Of a DNA stretch of 64,000 nt, positions 24,011 through 33,700 are shown in pieces. The stretch is from Actinomadura luteofluorescens (GTDB taxonomy: Bacteria; Actinomycetota; Actinomycetes; Streptosporangiales; Streptosporangiaceae). How positions within the stretch are numbered: position 1 is the first letter of the stretch; the number at the start of each line of letters is the position of its first letter. The position numbers were made by a program, and so were the translations under genes. The notes beneath the pieces are model-generated. The model was not told where the DNA came from and searched no databases. It saw only the letters and a list, made by a program, of their open reading frames with translations. The DNA is taken from positions 5,766,001-5,830,000 of the forward strand of contig NZ_JACCBA010000001.1 in NCBI RefSeq assembly GCF_013409365.1, read 5' to 3'.

Positions 24011-26575
24011 TCACACGGGACGCGTCACCGGCGTCAGGGTGAGACCCTGCCGTCCGAAGTGGCCGATGCCGTCGGTGCGGCGGGACGCCTCCAGCCGCTC
24101 GGCGGGGACGTCGCCGTAGAGGGTGGTGCGCTGCCTGGCGGGACGGCCCGCGCGCGCCGCGATCGCCTCCAGTTCGCTGATGGGCTTGAACGACCCGTTC
24201 TCCGAGCCGGCCATCCGGCTGATGGTCTCCTCCATGAGGGTTCCGCCGAGGTCGTTCACCCCTCCCTGGAGGACCCGCGTGCACAGTTCGTCCCCGAGCT
24301 TCACCCACGACGTCTGGATGTTGGGGATCGCGCCGTGCAGGAGGATGCGCGCCAGGGCGTGGACGGCGACGTTCTCCCGCGCGGTCGGCCCCGGCCGCGC
24401 CAGCCCCGCGAGGTAGATGGGCGAGTTGTGGTGGACGAACGGCAGCAGCACGAACTCGCTGAACCCGCCCGTCCGCTCCTGGATCGACCGCAGCAGCCTG
24501 ATGTGCGCGACCCAGTGCGCGGGGGTGTCCACGTGCCCGTACATCATCGTGGACGTCGTCGGGATGCCGATCTCGTGCGCGGTGGTGACGACCTCGACCC
24601 ACTGGTCGGTGGGCAGCTTCCCCTTGGTCAGCACCCACCGCACGTCGTCGTCGAGGATCTCGGCGGCCGTCCCGGGCAGCGAGTCGACGCCCGCCTCCTT
24701 CGCCGCCTCCAGCCACTCCCGGATCGACAGGTCGGTCCGGGACGCGCCGTTCACGACCTCCATCGGGCTGTAGGAGTGCAGGTGGATGCCGGGCGCGCGG
24801 CGCTTCACCTCGCGGGCGAGGTCGAAGTAGGCGGTGCCGGGCAGGTCCGGGTGGATGCCGCCCTGCATGCAGACCTCGGTCGCGCCCGCCTCCCACGCCT
24901 CGTCCACGCGGTCCCCGACCTGCTCCAGGGACAGCGTGTAGGCGTCGGCGTCCGTGCGGCGCTGCGCGAACGCGCAGAACCGGCAGCCGGTGTAGCAGAC
25001 GTTCGTGAAGTTGATGTTCCGGGTGACGACGTAGGTGACCTCGTCGCCGACGGTGTCGCGCCGCAGGCCGTCGGCGAGCGCGGCGAGCGCGTCCAGTTCC
25101 GGGCCCTCGGCGTGCAGGAGGGCCAGGGCCTCGTCGTCGGACAGCCCCGCGGGGTCCTTCTCCGCGCGGGCCAGAGCGGCCTTGACGTCGGCGTCGAACC
25201 GCTGGGGGGCGGCCATGCGCTCGCGCAGCGCGTCCCAGTCGCCGTACACCTCGTCGAAGTCGTCGCGCCGGTCCGCGGTGCGGCCCGTCGTGTCGATCTC
25301 GGTGTGCAGGTCGGTGCGGCCGGACGCCTCGAACCCGCCGTCGGGCTCCTGCCAGGGGCGTCCCTCCAGGACGGCGTCCTCCCGCGCCAGCCCCGTCGCG
25401 GGGTCGGCGAGGGCGGCGACGTGCGCGGTGAGGCGCGGGTCCAGCCACGGCTCGCCGCGCCGCACGTACTCGGGGTAGATCGTGAGCCGCTCGCGCAGCG
25501 CGAACCCCGCCCCGGCGGTCCTGGCGGCCAGCTCCTCGATCTGCGGCCACGGCCGCTCGGGGTTCACGTGGTCGGGCGTCAGCGGCGACACCCCGCCCCA
25601 GTCGTCGATCCCGGCGCGCAGCATCAGCGCGTACTGCTCGGCGACGAGGTTCGGCGGCGCCTGCACGCGCGCCTTCGGGCCGAGGACGAGCCGCGTCACC
25701 GCGATCGTCGCGGCCAGCTCCTCCAGCTCGGCGTCGGGGGTGTCGCGCATCTTCGTGTCGGGCTTGGCGCGGAAGTTCTGGACGATCACCTCCTGGATCG
25801 CCCCGTACTCGCGCATGGTCCGCCGGATCTCGAAGATCGCGTCCGCGCGCTCCTCGACGGTCTCGCCGATCCCGATGAGGATGCCGGTCGTGAACGGCAC
25901 GTTCGTGCGGCCCGCGTCCTCCAGCACCCGCAGCCGGACGGCCGGGTCCTTGTCCGGCGACCCGAAGTGGGGGCCGCCGCGCTCGCTGAACAGCCGCGTC
26001 GCGGTCGTCTCCAGCATCATCCCCATGGACGGCGCGACCGGCTTGAGGCGCTGGAAGTCGCGCCAGGTCAGCACCCCGGGGTTCAGGTGCGGCAGGAGCC
26101 CGGTCTCCTCCAGGACCCGGATCGCCATCGCGCGCACGTACGAGAGCGTGTCGTCGTAGCCGTGCGCGTCCAGCCACTCGCGGGCCGGGCGCCACCGGTC
26201 CTCGGGGCGGTCCCCGAGGGTGAACAGCGCCTCCTTGCAACCGAGCTCGGCACCGCGCCGCGCGATGTCCAGCACCTCGTCGGGGCTGAGATAGGGCGAG
26301 TCGAGCCGGTGCGGGACGGTCGCGAACGTGCAGTACCCGCAGCGGTCCCGGCACAGCCGCGTCAGCGGGATGAAGACCTTGCGGCTGTAGGTGATGACGC
26401 CGGGACGGCCCGCGGCCTCCAGACCGGCGTCGCGTGTGCGGGCCGCGTGGGCGAGCAGGTCGTCGAGCTGCGCACCGCGGGCCCGCAGCAGGGTGGTGGC
26501 CTCGGATCGGTCCAGTGTCTTGCCGTCGCGCGCGCGGGCCAGGGCCCGGCGAAGAGCGGAGCTCGGGGCGTCCAT
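24011..26575 (-). CDS. fbiC: 7,8-didemethyl-8-hydroxy-5-deazariboflavin synthase FbiC (CofG-CofH fusion)
   Basis: 854 aa with two radical-SAM halves. The CofG-like half has CRDRCGYC (C75, C79, C82) and the CofH-like half has CYTGCRFC (C527, C531, C534). Each CxxxCxxC binds a 4Fe-4S cluster that cleaves SAM. Together they build the F420 chromophore FO from a flavin precursor and tyrosine. Length and order match actinobacterial FbiC. The start is firm: TAGAGT sits exactly 6 nt before ATG 26575, a leaderless promoter. It is separated from the fbiA-fbiB operon by that operon's terminator, so it is transcribed independently although in the same direction. Confidence 0.97.
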   Translation of the reverse strand: MDAPSSALRRALARARDGKTLDRSEATTLLRARGAQLDDLLAHAARTRDAGLEAAGRPGVITYSRKVFIPLTRLCRDRCGYCTFATVPHRLDSPYLSPDEVLDIARRGAELGCKEALFTLGDRPEDRWRPAREWLDAHGYDDTLSYVRAMAIRVLEETGLLPHLNPGVLTWRDFQRLKPVAPSMGMMLETTATRLFSERGGPHFGSPDKDPAVRLRVLEDAGRTNVPFTTGILIGIGETVEERADAIFEIRRTMREYGAIQEVIVQNFRAKPDTKMRDTPDAELEELAATIAVTRLVLGPKARVQAPPNLVAEQYALMLRAGIDDWGGVSPLTPDHVNPERPWPQIEELAARTAGAGFALRERLTIYPEYVRRGEPWLDPRLTAHVAALADPATGLAREDAVLEGRPWQEPDGGFEASGRTDLHTEIDTTGRTADRRDDFDEVYGDWDALRERMAAPQRFDADVKAALARAEKDPAGLSDDEALALLHAEGPELDALAALADGLRRDTVGDEVTYVVTRNINFTNVCYTGCRFCAFAQRRTDADAYTLSLEQVGDRVDEAWEAGATEVCMQGGIHPDLPGTAYFDLAREVKRRAPGIHLHSYSPMEVVNGASRTDLSIREWLEAAKEAGVDSLPGTAAEILDDDVRWVLTKGKLPTDQWVEVVTTAHEIGIPTTSTMMYGHVDTPAHWVAHIRLLRSIQERTGGFSEFVLLPFVHHNSPIYLAGLARPGPTARENVAVHALARILLHGAIPNIQTSWVKLGDELCTRVLQGGVNDLGGTLMEETISRMAGSENGSFKPISELEAIAARAGRPARQRTTLYGDVPAERLEASRRTDGIGHFGRQGLTLTPVTRPV

Positions 26576-26581
26576 GCGGGC

Positions 26582-26587
26582 ACTCTA
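26582..26587 (-). promoter_or_regulatory. -10 box, leaderless fbiC
   Basis: TAGAGT on the minus strand with a 6-nt spacer to ATG 26575. There is no SD in front of the ATG. Confidence 0.65.
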
Positions 26588-26633
26588 TGCCAATCGTCAT
26601 ATTCGGTGCCGCGCCGGGGGCCCGGAAACGGAC

Positions 26634-26669
26634 GAAAAGGAAAAGGCCCCGGCCGTAGAAGCCGGGGCC
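26634..26669 (-). terminator. Intrinsic terminator of fbiA-fbiB operon
   Basis: On the minus strand GGCCCCGGC and GCCGGGGCC pair around a 7-nt loop (26669-26645) and are followed by TTTTCCTTTT. It lies ~35 bp after the fbiB stop. Confidence 0.85.
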
Positions 26670-26701
26670 CACCCGCGTCTATTCCCGCGGTCCCTGTCCC
26701 A

Positions 26702-28021
26702 TCACCTGACCTCGATGAAGACGTCGGGGGAGCGCGGCGGCCGCTCGCGCGGGGGCGCGGCCGCGTGGCCCACCCCGACGGCGCCCATCGGGTCCCACTC
26801 GTCCGGCAGGTCGAGGACGTCGCGGACCACGTCCCGGCAGAACATCGTGCTGGACACCCAGCACGAGCCGAGCCCCTCCACGGCCAGCGCGACCAGGAGG
26901 TTCTCCACGCCCGCCCCGGCCGCCACCACGAACATCTCGCGCTCGGCGCGGGACCGCCGCTCGTCCGGATAGTCGTGCGACCCGTCCATGACCAGGCACG
27001 GGACGACGAGGTAGGGGGCCCGGCGCAGCACCTCGCCGCGCCGCAGCCGCTTGGCGACCGACTCGTCGGAGAAGCCGTCGCGGCGCAGGTCGGCCTCCCA
27101 GGCGTCGCGCATCGCGTCCAGCAGCCGCGTCCGCGAGTCCGCCGACTCCAGCAGGACGAACCGCCACGGCGTGGTGTGGTGCGGCGCCGGCGCGGTGATC
27201 GCAGCGCCGACCGCCCGCCGCACCGCCGCCGGGTCCACCGGCTCCGCGGTGAACTCGCGGATCGTGCGCCGCGCGCCCAGCACGTCCGCCGACCCGAACC
27301 GGAACATGTCCTCCTCCGGCGGACGCACCAGCGCCCGCGCGCCGGGCCCGTCCTCCGGCGTGAGCAGGCCGGACAGCCCGCGCACGACCGCGATGGGCAC
27401 GCCCTCCAGCTTGCCCTTGACCAGCTCGCCGGCCGCCGCGATCTCGTCGGCGACCGCCGTGATCGTGGCGTCCAGGCGGTTGCCGTAGGCGTCGTCGCGG
27501 CCGCGCAGGTCGCTGAGCGGGGCCAGGCCGGCGACGCCGATCGCCGCGTCCGTCAGCCCGTTGCGCCAGGGCCGCCCGAGCGTGTCCGACACGATCACGG
27601 CCACGTCCGCGCCGGTCCGCTCCCGCACCCCGGCCCGGATGCGCCGGGCCGAGTCGTCCGGGTCCTCCGGCAGCAGCAGCACCGTGCCGGGCCGGGTGTT
27701 GGACGCGTCCACACCGGCGGCGGCCAGAACCAGCCCCTGCCGCGTCTCGACGATCCGGGTCTCGCCGCGGGCGTGTGCCCGCCGCGCCACCACCCGCACG
27801 GTCTCGGCGTCGATGGCCTTCTCCCGGTCGTCCGCGACCAGGGCCCGCCCCTCCGCCTTGCTGACGATCTTGGAGGTGACGACGAGGACGTCGCCGTCCT
27901 CGACCGTCCCGTCCGGGATCAGCGCGGCGATGTCGGCGCCCTCGGCGACCTCCGGGAGCCCCGGCACGCCGAACACCTCGATCTTGCCCGGGGGGACGGC
28001 TCCGCTCGGTCCCGCGCTCAT
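26702..28021 (-). CDS. fbiB: Coenzyme F420:L-glutamate ligase FbiB (CofE + nitroreductase-like domain)
   Basis: 439 aa. The N-terminal CofE domain (~res 12-245) has [15 protein letters not shown], a [11 protein letters not shown] metal-binding segment and AIAVVRGL-type motifs. The C-terminal FMN-binding nitroreductase fold (~res 255-435) has RRTIREFT and [14 protein letters not shown]. FbiB adds glutamates to F420-0 to give F420-n; in mycobacteria the C-terminal domain binds FMN/F420 and is also linked to reduction of the dehydro precursor. ATG 28021 overlaps the fbiA stop by ATGA, so translation is coupled. Transcription ends at the hairpin 26634-26669. Confidence 0.95.
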   Translation of the reverse strand: MSAGPSGAVPPGKIEVFGVPGLPEVAEGADIAALIPDGTVEDGDVLVVTSKIVSKAEGRALVADDREKAIDAETVRVVARRAHARGETRIVETRQGLVLAAAGVDASNTRPGTVLLLPEDPDDSARRIRAGVRERTGADVAVIVSDTLGRPWRNGLTDAAIGVAGLAPLSDLRGRDDAYGNRLDATITAVADEIAAAGELVKGKLEGVPIAVVRGLSGLLTPEDGPGARALVRPPEEDMFRFGSADVLGARRTIREFTAEPVDPAAVRRAVGAAITAPAPHHTTPWRFVLLESADSRTRLLDAMRDAWEADLRRDGFSDESVAKRLRRGEVLRRAPYLVVPCLVMDGSHDYPDERRSRAEREMFVVAAGAGVENLLVALAVEGLGSCWVSSTMFCRDVVRDVLDLPDEWDPMGAVGVGHAAAPPRERPPRSPDVFIEVR

Positions 28022-28971
28022 TCGGCGACCCCCGCCCGCTTCAGCTCCACCGCCAGGTCCAGGGCCGCCCGCGCGATGGCGGCCGTCGTCTCGGCGTCGC
28101 GCATCAGCAGCGGCCGCGAGCGCACCTCGATGCCCTCCACCCGCACGTCCGCGTCGGCGTCGTCGACCAGCCAGCCGTCCAGCAGGCCGAGGCCGTAGTG
28201 CTCGGCGACCGCCCGCGCCGACGTCTCCACCCCGATCGCGGTCAGGCACGCGTCGGCCATCCCCCGCACGGGCGCCCCGCCGACGATGGGCGACACGCCC
28301 ACCACGGTCTTGGTCGCGACCGCGTCCCGGATGCCGGGCACCGCCAGGATCGTCCCGATGCTCACCACCGGGTTGGACGGCGGGAACAGCACCACGTCGG
28401 CCGCCTCGACCGCCGCCAGCACCCCCGGCGCCGGCGCGGACTCCGCGGCGCCCACCGCCGCGATCGACAGTGCCGGGACCGAGGCGCGCATCCGCACCCA
28501 CCACTCCTGGAAGTGGATCGCGCGCCGCCCCTGCTCGTCCTCGACCACCACGTGCGTCTCGACCTGGTCGTCGGTCATCGGCAGCAGCCGGACCCCCGGC
28601 CGCCACCGGTCGCACAGCGCCTCGGTCACCGCGGACAGCCGGTAGCCCGCCGCCAGCATCTGCGTCCGGACGATGTGCGTCGCGAAGTCGCGGTCGCCGA
28701 GCCCGAACCAGCCCGGCCCCACCCCGTAGGCGGCCAGCTCCTCCTTGACGGTGAAGGTCTCCTCCGCCCGTCCCCAGCCCTGCTCCTCGTTGATGCCGCC
28801 GCCGAGCGTGTACATCACGGTGTCCAGGTCGGGGCAGACCCGCAGGCCGAACAGGGAGATGTCGTCCCCGGTGTTGCCGATGACGGTGATCTCCGCCTCC
28901 GGGGCGGCCGCCAGGAGCCCGCGCAGGAAACGGGCGCCGCCGATCCCGCCCGCCAACGCCACGATCTTCAT
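28018..28971 (-). CDS. fbiA: Phosphoenolpyruvyl/2-phospho-L-lactate transferase FbiA (CofD)
   Basis: 317 aa. Signatures of CofD-family enzymes are present: [16 protein letters not shown] at the N-terminus, TVIGNTGDD (~res 29-37) and [14 protein letters not shown] (~res 180-193). The enzyme joins the GDP-activated three-carbon unit to FO, forming (dehydro-)F420-0. It is the first gene of a two-gene operon with fbiB (4-nt overlap). TAGGGT lies 7 nt before ATG 28971, again a leaderless arrangement. It is divergent from the Q/Y-rich membrane protein gene. fbiD (the guanylyltransferase step) is not in the window. Confidence 0.96.
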   Translation of the reverse strand: MKIVALAGGIGGARFLRGLLAAAPEAEITVIGNTGDDISLFGLRVCPDLDTVMYTLGGGINEEQGWGRAEETFTVKEELAAYGVGPGWFGLGDRDFATHIVRTQMLAAGYRLSAVTEALCDRWRPGVRLLPMTDDQVETHVVVEDEQGRRAIHFQEWWVRMRASVPALSIAAVGAAESAPAPGVLAAVEAADVVLFPPSNPVVSIGTILAVPGIRDAVATKTVVGVSPIVGGAPVRGMADACLTAIGVETSARAVAEHYGLGLLDGWLVDDADADVRVEGIEVRSRPLLMRDAETTAAIARAALDLAVELKRAGVAE

Positions 28972-28978
28972 GGTCCCA

Positions 28979-28984
28979 ACCCTA
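28979..28984 (-). promoter_or_regulatory. -10 box, leaderless fbiAB operon
   Basis: TAGGGT on the minus strand, 7 nt before ATG 28971. Confidence 0.5.
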
Positions 28985-29033
28985 CGGTGATCCCCGAGGA
29001 GAGCAGAGGGGTCGCCGCCCCGGGCGACACTAT

Positions 29034-29045
29034 GCAAAGCTTTGC
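29034..29045. promoter_or_regulatory. 12-bp palindrome in fbiA / membrane-protein divergent region
   Basis: GCAAAGCTTTGC, perfect 12-bp symmetry, between the divergent starts 28971 and 29089. It may be an operator; no regulator is adjacent. Confidence 0.3.
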
Positions 29046-29088
29046 CTGCTATCGGAGAACACCCGGTCCCGAGTCTGGAGATGCCACC

Positions 29089-30030
29089 GTGAACAAGGAA
29101 GCCGTCCAGCGCCTGCGCGAACCGGCCGCCTGGGTCCTGCTCGCCGCGGCGGGCGTCCACCTTCTCGCGGGCATCATCTCGCTTCTCGGCGGCGGGGGCA
29201 GCTTCACGCTGCGCGCCCTCGGCCAGACCAACGACGGGACCTTCCTGCAGGTCGCGATGGTCGGCCTCGTCGTCCTGGCGATCGCGCTGACGACCTCGGG
29301 CGCCGCCCCGACCCCGCAGGCGCGGACGATCACCATGGGGGCGCTCGGCGTCCTCGGCGGCATCGGGCTGTTCGGCGTGATCTGCTGGCTGAGCGGGATG
29401 CTCGCCAACTCCGACTACGCGGGCGCGGTGACCAAGCTCACGACCTTCCTGGTCGGCGCCGGTGACCTGGCCGTCGTCGGCGTCGGCGGCTGGTTCGCCT
29501 TCACGGTCTTCAAGGGGATGCAGCCGCCCCGCCCGCAGCCGCAGATGCAGCAGCAGGGCGGCTACCCCGACTTCGGCTACCAGCAGGGCCAGCCGGGGCA
29601 GCAGCAGTACGGGCAGCAGCAGTACGGGCAGCCCGCCCAGCCGGGCTACGACCAGCAGCAGTACCAGCAGTACCCGCAGTACGGCCAGCAGGCCGGTGAG
29701 GGGCAGCAGCCCGCCCAGCCGGGGTATGAGCAGCAGCAGTACGGCCAGCAGCAGTACGGGCAGCAGCAGTACGGCCAGCCCGCCCAGCCGGGCTACGACC
29801 AGCACGGCCAGCCGCAGGAGTACCAGCAGTACGGCGGCCAGGGCGGCTACCAGCAGGGTGCGCAGCAGGGGCAGCCGCCCGCCGAGCAGGAGGACATGGG
29901 CGAGTGGACCCGTGCCTACGGCGGCGGCTCCGGCCAGGACCCGCAGGGCACCCAGCCCGCCCCGCCGCAGGGCGGCGACCAGGAGGGCGGCGACTGGTAC
30001 CGGGACAACCGTCCCCCGCCGCCGCAGTGA
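29089..30030 (+). CDS. Four-TM protein with Q/Y/G/P-rich low-complexity tail
   Basis: 313 aa from GTG 29089 (GGAG 8 nt upstream). About four transmembrane helices occupy res ~12-145. The remaining ~165 residues are low complexity, built from repeats such as QQQYGQQQYG and QPAQPGYDQ, ending in WYRDNRPPPPQ. The tail is presumably cytoplasmic and disordered. Similar Q/Y/P tails occur on actinobacterial membrane proteins acting near polar growth or secretion, but I cannot name a family. It is divergent from fbiA and upstream of whiB2, with its own probable terminator hairpin. Confidence 0.75.
   Translation: MNKEAVQRLREPAAWVLLAAAGVHLLAGIISLLGGGGSFTLRALGQTNDGTFLQVAMVGLVVLAIALTTSGAAPTPQARTITMGALGVLGGIGLFGVICWLSGMLANSDYAGAVTKLTTFLVGAGDLAVVGVGGWFAFTVFKGMQPPRPQPQMQQQGGYPDFGYQQGQPGQQQYGQQQYGQPAQPGYDQQQYQQYPQYGQQAGEGQQPAQPGYEQQQYGQQQYGQQQYGQPAQPGYDQHGQPQEYQQYGGQGGYQQGAQQGQPPAEQEDMGEWTRAYGGGSGQDPQGTQPAPPQGGDQEGGDWYRDNRPPPPQ
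29521..29880 (+). repeat. Imperfect tandem repeat coding QQQYG / QPAQPGYD
   Basis: Repeating CAGCAGCAGTACGGG-type units encode QQQYG and QPAQPGY blocks. Copies are near-identical at DNA level, so unit number is likely to vary between strains by slippage or recombination. Confidence 0.7.
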
Positions 30031-30037
30031 CGATCTT

Positions 30038-30061
30038 CCGGCGGGGCAGGGGTCCCGCCGG
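30038..30061 (+). terminator. Hairpin after Q/Y-rich gene
   Basis: CCGGCGGG (30038-30045) pairs with CCCGCCGG (30054-30061), starting 8 bp after the stop. No T-run. Confidence 0.45.
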
Positions 30062-30148
30062 TGACCGCCCGATTAACTGATCTTCATCCAAAGGTCAGCA
30101 TGCCCATCCCGGCAAAACCCGCTATGTCGCCCGGGAATGCCTTCCGGC

Positions 30149-30178
30149 TTGACGGGGCCACTGCTACACGCGTGTAAT
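30149..30178 (+). promoter_or_regulatory. whiB2 promoter with overlapping palindrome and direct repeats
   Basis: TTGACG (30149-30154), 18-bp spacer, TGTAAT (30173-30178). A perfect 12-bp palindrome TACACGCGTGTA (30165-30176) covers the -10, and direct repeats GTGTAATTTC / GTGTAGTTTC with 14-bp period start at 30172 and 30186. The leader to GTG 30267 would be ~80 nt. Confidence 0.55.
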
Positions 30179-30266
30179 TTCGTCGGTGTAGTTTCAATGC
30201 CGTCTCGGGGGAAGGAACTCGTGGGAGGGCATTGACCAGGGGGTTCCACGGGCAGGGAGGTGCGCT

Positions 30267-30530
30267 GTGAGCGAGGTGGTCATCCCGCTGGCGCACGGCA
30301 CAGACGGCGAAGAGTTGGGCTGGCAGGAGCGCGCCCTGTGCGCGCAGACGGACCCGGAGGCGTTTTTTCCGGAGAAGGGCGGCTCCACTCGCGAGGCCAA
30401 GAAGGTGTGCCGGGCATGCGAGGTGCGTACGGAGTGCCTTGAGTACGCGCTGCAGCACGACGAACGGTTCGGCATCTGGGGAGGGCTCTCCGAGCGGGAA
30501 CGCCGGAAGCTGAAGCGGCAGGCCGTCTGA
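30267..30530 (+). CDS. whiB2: WhiB-family iron-sulfur regulator (WhiB2/WhmD-like)
   Basis: 87 aa. Four cysteines that ligate a 4Fe-4S cluster are C25, C48, C51 and C57 (CxxC plus C-x5-C spacing). The G-I-W-G-G turn is at res 69-73, followed by a basic tail ERRKLKRQ. The family acts with the SigA C-terminal domain to control genes; WhiB2/WhmD and Streptomyces WhiB control septation. GTG 30267 has GGGAGG 6 nt upstream. Neighbours (Rv3259-like, DUF3499, manB) match mycobacterial whiB2. It is monocistronic: its own promoter lies upstream and a 14-bp-stem terminator lies ~70 bp after the stop. Confidence 0.93.
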   Translation: MSEVVIPLAHGTDGEELGWQERALCAQTDPEAFFPEKGGSTREAKKVCRACEVRTECLEYALQHDERFGIWGGLSERERRKLKRQAV

Positions 30531-30598
30531 CCCACGGGCCGCGTCCCCGGATCTCGGTGGATCCGGAGCGTGCCCGGCGCGGCCACGCGTACAGTTAT

Positions 30599-30629
30599 CA
30601 GCCGTGCCGGCCCTGGGCCGGCACGGCTG
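30599..30629 (+). terminator. Terminator hairpin of whiB2
   Basis: CAGCCGTGCCGGCC (30599-30612) pairs perfectly with GGCCGGCACGGCTG (30616-30629), 3-nt loop. It lies inside an N-terminal extension that could be drawn for the next gene, which argues against that extension. Confidence 0.7.
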
Positions 30630-30713
30630 CTGTCCGTCCGGGCACCGCGCGCTCGTCCCGCACCGCCCGTCCGGCCGGCACCGACACCGTCCGTCCCACA
30701 GATCGAGCCACCC

Positions 30714-33700
30714 TTGGCCCCCACCCTCGATCGCCATGTCGTCACCGCCGTCCTCGTCGCGCACGACGGCGCGCGGTGGCTTCCGGAGGCGCTGAAGGCG
30801 CTGCTGACGCAGTCGCGCCCCGCGCAGCGGCTCGTGACCGTCGACACCGGCAGCACCGACCGCGGACCCGCCGTCCTCGCCGAGGTCGTCGGCGAAGACC
30901 AGGTCCTCACGCTGCCCCGCACCACCGGCTACGGCGAGGCCATCGCCGAGGCGCTGCGGCAGGACGCCGCGTCCGCGCCCGTCCCCGAGGACGAGTCCGC
31001 CCCCGCCCCCCACGCCGACCAGGGCCAGGACTCCCGCAAGCCCCGCACGGAGTGGATCTGGCTGCTGCACGACGACTGCGCGCCCGACCGCGACGCGCTC
31101 GACCGGCTGCTGCGGACGGCCGACGCCGACCCCAACGTGGCGGTGCTCGGCCCCAAGGTCCGCGACTGGGACGACCGCCGCGTGCTGCGCGAGCTCGGCG
31201 TCACCGTCGACGCCGCCGGGCGCCGCCACACCGGCCTGGACCGGCGCGAGTTCGACCAGGGCCAGCACGACGGCGTCCGGGACGTCCTGTCGGTCGGCAG
31301 CGCGGGGATGCTGGTCCGCCGCGACGTGTGGGAGAAGCTCGGCGGCTTCGACGTCGAGTACGGCATCTTCCGCGACGACCTGGACTTCTGCTGGCGCGTC
31401 CACGCCGCCGGGTACCGGGTCGTCACCGCCAGCGACGCCGTCGTCTACCACGCGGAGGCGTCCCGGCGCGGGCTCCGCGGGATCGGCATGACCGCCGAGC
31501 ACCCCGCCCGCCGCGACCGCCGCAACGCGCTGCTCACCCTGCTCGCCAACCAGCCGCTCGGGGCGCTGCCGCGGGCCCTCGTCCGCAACGTGTGGGCGTC
31601 GCTCGCGCACGCCCTCGTCCTGGTGGCCACCAAACGGCCGGGCATGGCCCGCGAGGAGCTGCGCGCGCTCGGCGACGTGCTGCGCTCGCCCGGCCGGCTC
31701 CGGCGCGCGCGGGCCGCCCGCGCCGAGGGCCGCACGCGCGTGCGGCGCAGCGTCCGCCGGTTCCAGACGCGCTGGGTCGTCCTGCGCCGGTTCGGCGAGG
31801 CCGTCTCGGAGCGCTTCGCCGCCCACGAGCGCGACCGCGAGGACAGGGACGACGACCTCACGGCCGACCAGCCCGGCCCGATCCGCCGGTTCCTCGCCCG
31901 CCCCGGCGTGATGGTCGTGCTCGGCCTCACCGCCGTCGCGGTCGCCGCCGAACGCTCCCTGGCGACGGCCGCCGGGCGGCTCGGCGGCGGCGCGCTCGTC
32001 CCCGCGTGGGGCGGCGCGAGCGACCTGTGGGCGCAGTACCTGTCGGGCTGGCACCCGGTGGGGCTCGGCACCGACGCCGGCAGCCCCCCGTACGTCGGGG
32101 TCCTGGCCGTGCTGTCCACCGCGGCGTTCGGCAAGCCGTGGCTGGCGGTGTCGGTCCTGCTGCTCGGCAGCGTCCCGCTGGCCGGGCTCACCGCCTACCG
32201 CGCGTCGCGGCTGCTGGTGGTGGAGGCGCCGCGGACGGGACGGCGCGCCCGCGCGTCCGGCCGCCGCGTCCCGCTCTCGGCCGTCCGGGCCTGGTTCGCC
32301 GCCGTGTACGCGCTGCTTCCCGCCGCGACCGGCGCCGTCGCGGGCGGGCGGATCGGGACCTGCGTCGTCCTCGTCCTCCTGCCGCTGATCGCCGTGCACG
32401 CCGCCCGCTTCTACGGCTTCCCCCGGTCGGAGGCCGCCGCGCTCGACGCCCGGACGCGCCGCAAGCGCGCCGGGCGGGCCACCTGGACGGTCGCGCTGCT
32501 GCTGGCCGTCGCGATGTCCTTCGTCCCGCTGATCTGGCCGATCGCCCTGCTGGCCGCCGGGATGGTGCGGGCGCTGCTGGACCGGCCGGGGCGCCAGGGC
32601 CTGCGCGGCCTGGCCATCGCGCTCGGCGTCCCGCCGCTGCTCACGCTCCCGTGGACCGCGGGCCTGCTGCTGCACCCGTCCCGGTTCCTGACCGAGGCGG
32701 GCCTGCACAGGCGGTTCGCCCCCGCCGCCCCGGCCGACCTGCTGGCGCTCGACCCGGGAGGGCCGGGCACGCCCGCGCGGTGGGCGCTCGCCGGGCTGCT
32801 CGCGGTCGCCGTGTGCGCGCTGCCGCTCCGCAGCCGCCGGGGCCACGTGCTCGCCGGCTGGCTGCTGGCGGTCTTCGGCCTGCTCGTCGCGGTGCTGACC
32901 AGCGCCGCCACCGTCACCAAGGGGGCGGACGAGGCGCCGGTGTGGCCCGGGGTCGCGCTGCTGTTCGCGGGCGCCGGGCTCCTGCTGGCCGCCACCGCCG
33001 CCGTGCAGCGCGCCACCGAGACCCTCGCCGGGAACCACCTGATCTACAAGGCGGGCGGGGCGGCCGTGCTCGCCGCGGCTCTCACGGCGCCCGTCCTGGC
33101 GGCCGCGCTCTGGGTGGCCGGCGGCGCGGGCGGCCCAGTGGGGCGGCTCGACCCCGACACCGTCCCCCAGTTCGTCCAGGGGGCCGGCGGAGTCAGGACG
33201 CTCGTCCTGCACCGAGAGCCGACCGGACGGGTCTCCTACACGGTCCTCAGGGGCGCGCGTCCCCGCCTGGGGGAGTCGGAGGTCGTCGTCGAAGGCCGGG
33301 CCCACGACCGTATGGACGACCTCGTCGCCGGTCTGGCCGTCGGCCGGGAGGGCGACGACGGGCCCGCGCTGACGCGGATGGGCGTCCAGTACCTGCTGGT
33401 GCCGCACCCGGCGACCGACCCGCTCACCAAGGTCCTGGACGCGTCCCCCGAACTGACGCGCCTCAGCCGCACGGGCACGTTCGCCGTGTGGCGACTCCAG
33501 GCGACGTCCGCTCGGTTGATGCTTCTGCAAGGCTCGACGGTCACGCCCCTATCCGCCGGGCGCGTCGACGCCCGCGTGCAGATCCCGCCTGGCACGGGCC
33601 CGCGAACGCTTCTCCTGGCCGAACCCGCCGACGGCGGGTGGCGGGCCGCGCTGAACGGCCACGACGTCAAGGCGCGGACGGTGGACGGCTGGGCGCAGGG

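Noticed and set aside
24059..28198. Very long plus-strand frame across fbiC and fbiB
   Set aside because: Antisense shadow of two clear F420 genes; the translation is Arg/Val/Gly/Pro-rich without motifs.
29521..29880. CRISPR-like array
   Set aside because: The repeats are in frame, encode QQQYG/QPAQPGYD and have no unique spacers of constant length.
30570..30713. N-terminal extension of the large GT2 protein
   Set aside because: It contains the 14-bp-stem terminator of whiB2 and codes only Pro/Arg-rich sequence, so TTG 30714 is preferred.
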